Of a stretch of 64,000 bases of DNA, positions 58,380 to 64,000 are shown piece by piece. Each line of letters begins with the position of its first letter. The stretch's first letter is position 1. This stretch comes from Variovorax boronicumulans. GTDB lineage: Bacteria > Pseudomonadota > Gammaproteobacteria > Burkholderiales > Burkholderiaceae_C. A program made the position numbers and the translations under genes. Below the pieces are notes generated by a model that was not told the DNA's origin, did no database searches, and was given only the letters and a program-made list of their open reading frames with translations. The DNA lies in contig NZ_JAAAFX010000014.1 of the NCBI RefSeq assembly GCF_019352895.1, positions 510,790 through 574,789 on the forward strand, in the 5' to 3' direction.

Positions 58380-59312
58380 TCAGCGCCGCGCGCGGCCGCG
58401 CTTGCGCCGCCCGGCGCTGGCGATGGCCTGCACCAGGTGCTGCACGAAGGCCTCGACCAGCGGCGGCAGCGTGCGGCCCTCGAGCGCCAGCACCTGCAGC
58501 TGGCGCTGCTGCAGCGGCGCCTCGGCGAAGGGCCGCGCCACCACCTCGCCGGCCTCGATCAGGTGCACCACCGTCAGGTGCCCCGACAGCATCACGTCGG
58601 GCGTGCGCAGCAGCGGCAGCAGCACCGACGAGAAATTGCTCACGAACAGCGCGCGGTACTGCAGGCCCTGCAGGCTGCAGGCCTGGTCGAAGAGCTGGCG
58701 TGCCGTGACGCCCTTGTCGCCCACGGCCGGCGGGTAGCGCACCGCATCGGCCACCGACACCACGCGCTGGCGCGCCAGCGGATGGTCGGGCCGCAGCACC
58801 GCGAACACCGGCGCGTTGGCCGCATGCGCGATGCGCAGGCCGGGCTCGGGCGCGACCACGTACTTGAGCGCGATGTCGGTCTCGCCGCGGGCCAGCAGCG
58901 CGCTCACGCCGTCGGGCGAGCCCACGTGCAGCTCGAGCTGGCAGCCCGGGTGCGCGGCCTCGAAGCCGCGCATCACCAGCGGCATGAAATGGCCTGCGAA
59001 GCCCTCGGTGCAGGCCATGCGGATGCGGCGCGCGCCCTGGCCGCCGAGGTCGCGCACTTCCTCCACCACCTGCTCGATGTCGCGCTGCGCATTGCGCAGG
59101 TGCGCGGCCAGCCGCTCGCCGGCCGCGGTCAGTGCCATGCCGCGCGCATGCCGCTCGAACAGCGGCGTGCCCAGGCTGTCCTCCAGCTTCGCGATCTGGC
59201 GGCTCACAGCCGACGAGGCCACGAACAGCCGCGCCGCGGCCTGGTTGACCGAGCCGCTGCGGGCCACTTCGAGGAAATGGCGCATCGGGATGCTGAGCAG
59301 GGGGAGGGACAT
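58380..59312 (-). CDS. LysR family transcriptional regulator
   Basis: 310 residues. N-terminal HTH: MRHFLEVARSGSVNQAAARL, then SAVSRQIAKLEDSLG. The C-terminal effector-binding domain starts IRMACTEGFAGHFMP. It ends in a basic tail. The ATG at 59312 is preceded at a distance by the divergent M20 peptidase gene (110 bp away), the classical arrangement for LysR control of that operon. Confidence 0.92.
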   Translation of the reverse strand: MSLPLLSIPMRHFLEVARSGSVNQAAARLFVASSAVSRQIAKLEDSLGTPLFERHARGMALTAAGERLAAHLRNAQRDIEQVVEEVRDLGGQGARRIRMACTEGFAGHFMPLVMRGFEAAHPGCQLELHVGSPDGVSALLARGETDIALKYVVAPEPGLRIAHAANAPVFAVLRPDHPLARQRVVSVADAVRYPPAVGDKGVTARQLFDQACSLQGLQYRALFVSNFSSVLLPLLRTPDVMLSGHLTVVHLIEAGEVVARPFAEAPLQQRQLQVLALEGRTLPPLVEAFVQHLVQAIASAGRRKRGRARR

Positions 59313-59422
59313 GGCGGTACGTGTTGCCTTCAAGGCAATGGTAGCTTGCGAAAACGGTGCTGGAAGCATCGGCGTCCAGGCCTTGTACTTGCTGTATCCC
59401 ACGCATCCACAGGAAATCGCCC

Positions 59423-60841
59423 ATGCAACGCACCGACAGCCTCGCCGCCGCCGCCGCCTACTTCGACGACGGCCGCTTCTTCGCCGACCTGCAACGCCGC
59501 ATCGCCTTCCGTACCGAGAGCGACACCGGCGCAGCCACGCCCGCGCTCGAGGCCTACCTGCGCGAGGCGCTGATGCCGCCGCTGGCCGCGCTGGGCTTCG
59601 AGGCCGAGGTCGTCGCCAACCCGGTGCCCGGCGGCGGCCCCTTCCTGATCGCGCGGCGCATCGAGGACCCGGCCCTGCCCACCGTGCTGAGCTACGGCCA
59701 CGGCGACGTGGTGAGCGGCCAGGACGCGCAGTGGGACGCGGGCCTGGGACCCTGGGCGCTCACCGCGCGCGGCGAGCGCTGGTACGGCCGCGGCACGGCC
59801 GACAACAAGGGCCAGCACAGCATCGCGCTCGGCGCGCTGGCGGCCGTGCTGCAGGCGCGCGGCGGCCGCCTGGGCTACAACCTGACCTGGCTCATCGAGA
59901 TGGGCGAGGAGGCTGCCTCGCCCGGCCTGCACGCGGTGTGCGTGCAGCAGCGCGACCAGCTGCGCGCCGACCTGTTCCTGGCCAGCGACGGCCCGCGCGT
60001 CAGCGCCGAGCGGCCCACGCTGTTCCTGGGCTCGCGCGGGGCGGTCAACTTCAGCCTGCGGCTGCGCGCGCGGCCCCGCGGCTACCACTCGGGCAACTGG
60101 GGCGGCGTGCTGGTGAATCCGGGCACGGTGCTGAGCCATGCGGTGGCCTCGCTGGTCGACGCGCACGGCCGCATCCGGGTCGAGGCACTGCGCCCGCCGC
60201 CGCTCACGCCGGCGCTGCGCGAGGCGCTGGCCGGGATCGCGATAGGGGGCGGCGCCGACGATCCGGCGGTCGACGACAGCTGGGGCGAGCCGGGCCTCAC
60301 GCCCGCCGAGCGGCTGGTGGGCTGGAACACCATCGAAGTGCTGGCGTTGGGTGCGGGCTCGGCCCAGCGGCCGGTCAACGCGATCCCGGCGGAGGCGGTG
60401 GCGCACTGCCAATTGCGCTTCGTGGTCGGCACGCCCTGGCAGGAGCTGGAACAGATCGTGCGCGCACACCTCGATGCCCACGGTTTCGCGCAGGTCGAGG
60501 TGCAGGTCACGCTGAGCGGCGCGGCCACGCGGCTGGACCTGGCCAACCCCTGGGTCGACTGGGCCCGCGAGTCGATCGCGCGCAGCAGCGGCCGGCCGGT
60601 CGACCTGCTGCCCAATCTTGCGGGCTCGCTGCCCAACGACGTGTTCGCCAGCCTGCTGGGCCTGCCCACGCTGTGGGTGCCGCATTCCTACCCGGCCTGC
60701 GCGCAGCACGCGCCCAACGAGCACCTGCTGGCGCCCTTGGCGCGCGAGGGGCTGCAGATCATGGCCGGCCTCTACTGGGACTTGGGCGAGCCCGGCCTCG
60801 CGCCCTGGGCCGCGGGCCGGCTCTCCTCCCACACCGCCTGA
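59423..60841 (+). CDS. M20 family metallopeptidase
   Basis: 472 residues. Zinc ligands are visible in YGHGD, GRGTADNKG, EMGEEA, SDGPR and in the last NEHLLAP region. The M20 dimerisation domain lies between about 200 and 330. Family members hydrolyse peptides, acyl-amino acids or carbamoyl compounds. AGGAAA at 59411-59416 supports the ATG. It is followed by a Bug-type binding protein, so the peptidase substrate may be what that protein imports. Confidence 0.9.
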   Translation: MQRTDSLAAAAAYFDDGRFFADLQRRIAFRTESDTGAATPALEAYLREALMPPLAALGFEAEVVANPVPGGGPFLIARRIEDPALPTVLSYGHGDVVSGQDAQWDAGLGPWALTARGERWYGRGTADNKGQHSIALGALAAVLQARGGRLGYNLTWLIEMGEEAASPGLHAVCVQQRDQLRADLFLASDGPRVSAERPTLFLGSRGAVNFSLRLRARPRGYHSGNWGGVLVNPGTVLSHAVASLVDAHGRIRVEALRPPPLTPALREALAGIAIGGGADDPAVDDSWGEPGLTPAERLVGWNTIEVLALGAGSAQRPVNAIPAEAVAHCQLRFVVGTPWQELEQIVRAHLDAHGFAQVEVQVTLSGAATRLDLANPWVDWARESIARSSGRPVDLLPNLAGSLPNDVFASLLGLPTLWVPHSYPACAQHAPNEHLLAPLAREGLQIMAGLYWDLGEPGLAPWAAGRLSSHTA

Positions 60842-60865
60842 TCGATTCTTTTCTTCGTACGCACC

Positions 60866-61852
60866 ATGACCCACCTCCGCACCCGTCGCCGCCTGCTGCT
60901 TGGCGCCTCTTCCCTGTGGCTTGCCGCCATGCCCGCACTGGCGCAGCCGAGCGCCTGGCCCGAACGCCCGATCAAGCTGGTCGTCCCCTTCCCGCCGGGC
61001 GGCGGCACCGACATCGTGGCGCGCGGCATGGGGCAGGCGCTGGCGGAGCGGCTGGGCCAGCCGGTCGTGATCGACAACCGGCCTGGCGCCTCGACCATCA
61101 TCGGCACCGATGCGGTCGCCAAGGCCGCGCCTGACGGCTACACGCTGCTGCTTTCCGGTTCGACCAGCTACAGCGTGAATCCGGCCCTGCGGGCGAGGTT
61201 GCCCTACGACCCGGTGCGCGACCTGGCACCGATCGCGATCGTCGCGCGCACACCGCTGGTGCTGGTGGTGGGCCAGGGCACGCCGTACCGCTCGCTCAAC
61301 GAGCTGATCGCCGCGGCCAAGGCCAAGCCGAAGGGCCTGCGCTACGCCACCTTCGGCGCCGGCTCGGGCCCGCACCTGGCGGGCGAATTGCTGGCGCTGG
61401 CGGCCGGCATCCAGCTGCAGGACATCCCGTACAAGGGCAGCGCGCAGGGCGCGATGGCGGTGATCGGCGGCGAGATCGAGATCGGCATCGACACCGTGGC
61501 TTCGGTGGCGCCGCATGTGCGCTCGGGCAAGCTGCGCGCGCTGGGCATCGTGGGCGCGACGCGTGCGAGCCTGCTGCCGGAGGTGCGCACGCTGGCCGAG
61601 CAGGGCCTGCCCGAAGCCACTTTCGACGCCTGGTACGGCTTCGCGGCGCCGGCCCGCACGCCGGTCCCGGTGATCGACAGGCTGGCGCAGGCCGTCGGCG
61701 CGACCATGGCCAGCCCGGCCCTGCAGGCGCAGCTGCGCGCGCAGGGCATGGAGCCGGTGTTCATCGGCGCGGCCGCCTTCCGCCAGCAGATGGAAGGCGA
61801 GATCGCGCGCTACCGCGCGCTGGCCCACCGCGCGGGCATCGCGGCGGAGTAG
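60866..61852 (+). CDS. Tripartite tricarboxylate transporter (Bug) substrate-binding protein
   Basis: 328 residues with signal peptide ending ALAQP. WPERPIKLVVPFPPGGGTDIVAR, VVIDNRPGASTIIGTD and LPYDPVRDLAPIA are the standard TctC/Bug motifs. Bug proteins bind carboxylates or amides. The membrane subunits (TctA/TctB) are not in the window, as is common for this expanded family. Starts 24 bases after the M20 gene. Confidence 0.93.
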   Translation: MTHLRTRRRLLLGASSLWLAAMPALAQPSAWPERPIKLVVPFPPGGGTDIVARGMGQALAERLGQPVVIDNRPGASTIIGTDAVAKAAPDGYTLLLSGSTSYSVNPALRARLPYDPVRDLAPIAIVARTPLVLVVGQGTPYRSLNELIAAAKAKPKGLRYATFGAGSGPHLAGELLALAAGIQLQDIPYKGSAQGAMAVIGGEIEIGIDTVASVAPHVRSGKLRALGIVGATRASLLPEVRTLAEQGLPEATFDAWYGFAAPARTPVPVIDRLAQAVGATMASPALQAQLRAQGMEPVFIGAAAFRQQMEGEIARYRALAHRAGIAAE

Positions 61853-61867
61853 CGGCGGTGGGCTGGA

Positions 61868-62674
61868 TCAGCCGGCCACGAAGTCGCGCAGCGCGAACAG
61901 CACCGCGTCGGGCGCCTCGCTCATCAGCGCGTGGCCGGCCTGCACCGTCACCACCCGGGCCTGGGGCGCCTTGCCGATCAGCGCCTTGGCGGCGCGCGGC
62001 GGCGTCATCTGGTCGGCTTCGCCGAGCAGGAACAGCACCGGGCACTGCAGCTTCGCGATCGCGGCTTCGCCGTTGGCGTAGTCGTTGCAGGCCTTGAAGC
62101 CGATGTGGAACACGTTGGCGTCGCGGTTGCTCGCCAGCACGCGGCGCATCAGCGCGCGCGAGCTGCCGTGCAGCCAGGTGCCCGGGCCCAGCGAGGAGGG
62201 CGGCGGCGCCATCATCGAGTGCGAGAAGGTGTTGACCATGGCGATCGCGCGCTGCGGGTCGTTGAGCGCGCCGTCGAGCAGCGCCGGCGACACCACCATC
62301 GGATAGGCCGTGCCGACCATCGCCAGGTGCGTCACGCGCTCGGGCGCGCGGGCCGCGGTCTCGAGCGCGATCAGCGAGCCGAAGCTGTGGCCGATCAGCG
62401 CTGCCTTGTCGACGCCGGCGGCATCGAGCAGCGCGATCACGAACTGCGCTGCGTCCTCCACGCTGGCCGGCGGCGGGCCTTCGCTCTTGCAGTGGCCGGG
62501 CAGGTCGATCGCCAGCACGTTCCAGCCGTGGTTGGCGAACCAGCGGCTCTGCAGGATCCACACGCTGTGGTCGTTGAGCACGCCGTGGATGAACACCACC
62601 GTGGGCTTGGCGGCGTCGAGGGACTTGCCGCCGGTGTAGGCGTAGGTGCGGTGGCCGTTGACGAGGAGTTCCAT
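61868..62674 (-). CDS. Alpha/beta hydrolase
   Basis: 268 residues. The nucleophile elbow GHSFGS has S97, and the oxyanion part is FIHGVLNDHSVW. The acid lies in LFLLGEADQMTP and the histidine in VQAGHALMSEAP. An esterase or C-C hydrolase. It is one base downstream of the sulfhydrylase gene stop and probably co-transcribed with it. Substrate unknown. Confidence 0.88.
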   Translation of the reverse strand: MELLVNGHRTYAYTGGKSLDAAKPTVVFIHGVLNDHSVWILQSRWFANHGWNVLAIDLPGHCKSEGPPPASVEDAAQFVIALLDAAGVDKAALIGHSFGSLIALETAARAPERVTHLAMVGTAYPMVVSPALLDGALNDPQRAIAMVNTFSHSMMAPPPSSLGPGTWLHGSSRALMRRVLASNRDANVFHIGFKACNDYANGEAAIAKLQCPVLFLLGEADQMTPPRAAKALIGKAPQARVVTVQAGHALMSEAPDAVLFALRDFVAG

Positions 62675-62675
62675 C

Positions 62676-63986
62676 TCAGGCCCCCGCCTTTTCCGCGGCC
62701 TTGAGCGCGCGCTTGAGGTCGTCGATCAGGTCGGCCGGGTCTTCCAGGCCGATCGACAGCCGGATCGTGCCCTGGCCGATGCCGGCGCCGGCCAGCGCTT
62801 CGTCGCTCATGCGGAAGTGCGTGGTGCTGGCCGGGTGGATCACCAGGCTGCGGCAGTCGCCCACGTTGGCCAGGTGGCTGAACAGTTTCAACGCTTCGAT
62901 GAAGGCCTTGCCCTGCGCGCGGCTGCCCTTGATGTCGAAGCTGAACACCGCGCCCGCGCCGCGCGCGCCGTGGCGCAGCAGCTTCTTGGCCAGTTCGTGG
63001 CTGGGATGGGAAGGGATCAGCGGATGGCCCACGCGCGAGACGAAGGCGTGCTCGGCCAGGAACTCGACCACCTTCTGCGTGTTGTCGATGTGGCGCTCCA
63101 TGCGCAGCGGCAGCGTTTCGATGCCCTGCAGGATCAGCCAGGCGGTGTGCGGGCTCATCGAGGCGCCGAAGTCGCGCAGGCCCTCGCGGCGCGCGCGCAG
63201 CAGGAAGGCGCCGACCGTGCTTTCCTCGCTGAACACCATGTTGTGGAAGCCGTCGTAGGCCTGGCTCAGCTCGGCGAACTTGCCCGACTTCTCCCAGTCG
63301 AAGCTGCCGCCGTCGACCACCACGCCGCCGATCACGGTGCCGTGGCCCGACAGGAACTTGGTCGCCGAGTGGTAGACCAGGTCGGCGCCGTGGTCGAAGG
63401 GCTTGATCAGGTAGGGCGAGGTCAGCGTCGAGTCGACCAGCAGCGGCACGCCGGCCGCATGGGCGATGTCGCTCACGGCCGGGATGTCGAGCACGTCCAG
63501 GCCCGGGTTGCCCACGGTCTCGCCGAACAGCAGCTTGGTCTCAGGGCGGATGGCGGCGCGCCAGCCGTCGAGGTCGTTGGGCTTGACGAAGGTGGTCTCG
63601 ATGCCGAAGCGGCGCATCGTGTAGTGCAGCAGGTTCTGCGAGCCGCCGTACAGCGCCGTGCTGGCCACGATGTGCGAGCCGGCGCCCATCAGCGTGGCCA
63701 CGCTCAGGTGCAGCGCGGCCTGGCCGCTGGCGGTGGCGATGGCGCCGATGCCGCCTTCGAGCGCCGACACGCGCTGCTCGAGCACCGCGTTGGTGGGGTT
63801 GCTGATCCGGCTGTAGACGTGGCCGGCGCGCTCGAGGTTGAACAGCGCGGCCGCGTGGTCGCTCGACTCGAAGACGAAGGAGGTCGTGAGGTGGATCGGC
63901 ACGGCGCGCGCGCCGGTGGTCGGGTCGGGCGAGGCGCCGGCGTGCAGCGCGAGCGTGTCGAATCCGGGGTCGGAATAGCCTGGCAT
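62676..63986 (-). CDS. O-acetylhomoserine sulfhydrylase (MetY-like)
   Basis: PLP enzyme of 436 residues of the Cys/Met metabolism family. It joins O-acetylhomoserine with sulfide or methanethiol to give homocysteine or methionine. Motifs: HLTTSFVFESSDHAAALF, YSRISNPTN, SATKFLSGHG with PLP lysine K210, and SIGLEDPADLIDDL near the end. The length and the GxxSDHAAxLF segment favour MetY over cystathionine enzymes. AGGAG immediately upstream supports the ATG at 63986. Confidence 0.92.
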   Translation of the reverse strand: MPGYSDPGFDTLALHAGASPDPTTGARAVPIHLTTSFVFESSDHAAALFNLERAGHVYSRISNPTNAVLEQRVSALEGGIGAIATASGQAALHLSVATLMGAGSHIVASTALYGGSQNLLHYTMRRFGIETTFVKPNDLDGWRAAIRPETKLLFGETVGNPGLDVLDIPAVSDIAHAAGVPLLVDSTLTSPYLIKPFDHGADLVYHSATKFLSGHGTVIGGVVVDGGSFDWEKSGKFAELSQAYDGFHNMVFSEESTVGAFLLRARREGLRDFGASMSPHTAWLILQGIETLPLRMERHIDNTQKVVEFLAEHAFVSRVGHPLIPSHPSHELAKKLLRHGARGAGAVFSFDIKGSRAQGKAFIEALKLFSHLANVGDCRSLVIHPASTTHFRMSDEALAGAGIGQGTIRLSIGLEDPADLIDDLKRALKAAEKAGA

Positions 63987-64000
63987 GGGTCTCCTGGGAA

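Overview
This is a high-GC, densely coded chromosomal window whose gene families point to a Burkholderiales bacterium, most likely Comamonadaceae and Variovorax-like. The clues are Bug/TctC-type binding proteins, DUF2069, several polar amino-acid ABC systems, AraC regulators and a YadA-type adhesin. The genus is an inference from gene content, not from a search.

Region 1 (1-4416) is a sulfur module. It holds a cysteine desulfurase with a long disordered N-terminus typical of family 2A encapsulin cargo, an exported two-domain rhodanese, and a YeeE/YedE thiosulfate-type permease. Region 2 (about 4700-9390) is clearly AT-rich and foreign-looking. It is flanked by two diverged copies of the yeeE 3' end and the DNA after it. 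It holds a compact minus-strand RiPP-like cluster: a Cys-rich precursor candidate, a terminator, a GNAT acetyltransferase, a stand-alone LanM-type dehydratase domain with no cyclase, and an ABC exporter.

Region 3 (9584-23037) holds a small basic protein, a frameshifted MFS exporter, a cupin, a ketopantoate-reductase-like enzyme and a large amine/amino-acid/sulfur uptake block. The block has an N-methyl amino acid oxidase, a sulfonate-type binding protein, two amino-acid ABC operons sharing one ATPase, a cysteine-dioxygenase-like cupin and a 2OG-Fe(II) oxygenase. Region 4 (23167-30686) holds signalling genes (GGDEF-EAL protein, orphan receiver-like protein, 7TM histidine kinase), a hemolysin III homologue, a nitronate monooxygenase and folA.

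Region 5 (30687-52690) lies between folA and thyA. It is dominated by a 15.4-kb trimeric autotransporter adhesin gene (about 5140 codons) that is currently out of frame at a run of nine G, suggesting phase variation in the OFF state. It contains thirteen 372-bp tandem repeats. It is followed by a BamE/OmpA-like lipoprotein, a PhoB-like regulator and three AraC-type genes, one without its DNA-binding domain.

Region 6 (52691-64000) is ordinary chromosomal core: thyA, a GlcD-type FAD oxidoreductase, DUF2069, YihY, a DUF962 protein, a thioredoxin, an NAD(P)-binding protein, a LysR gene divergent from an M20 peptidase and Bug protein pair, an alpha/beta hydrolase and an O-acetylhomoserine sulfhydrylase.
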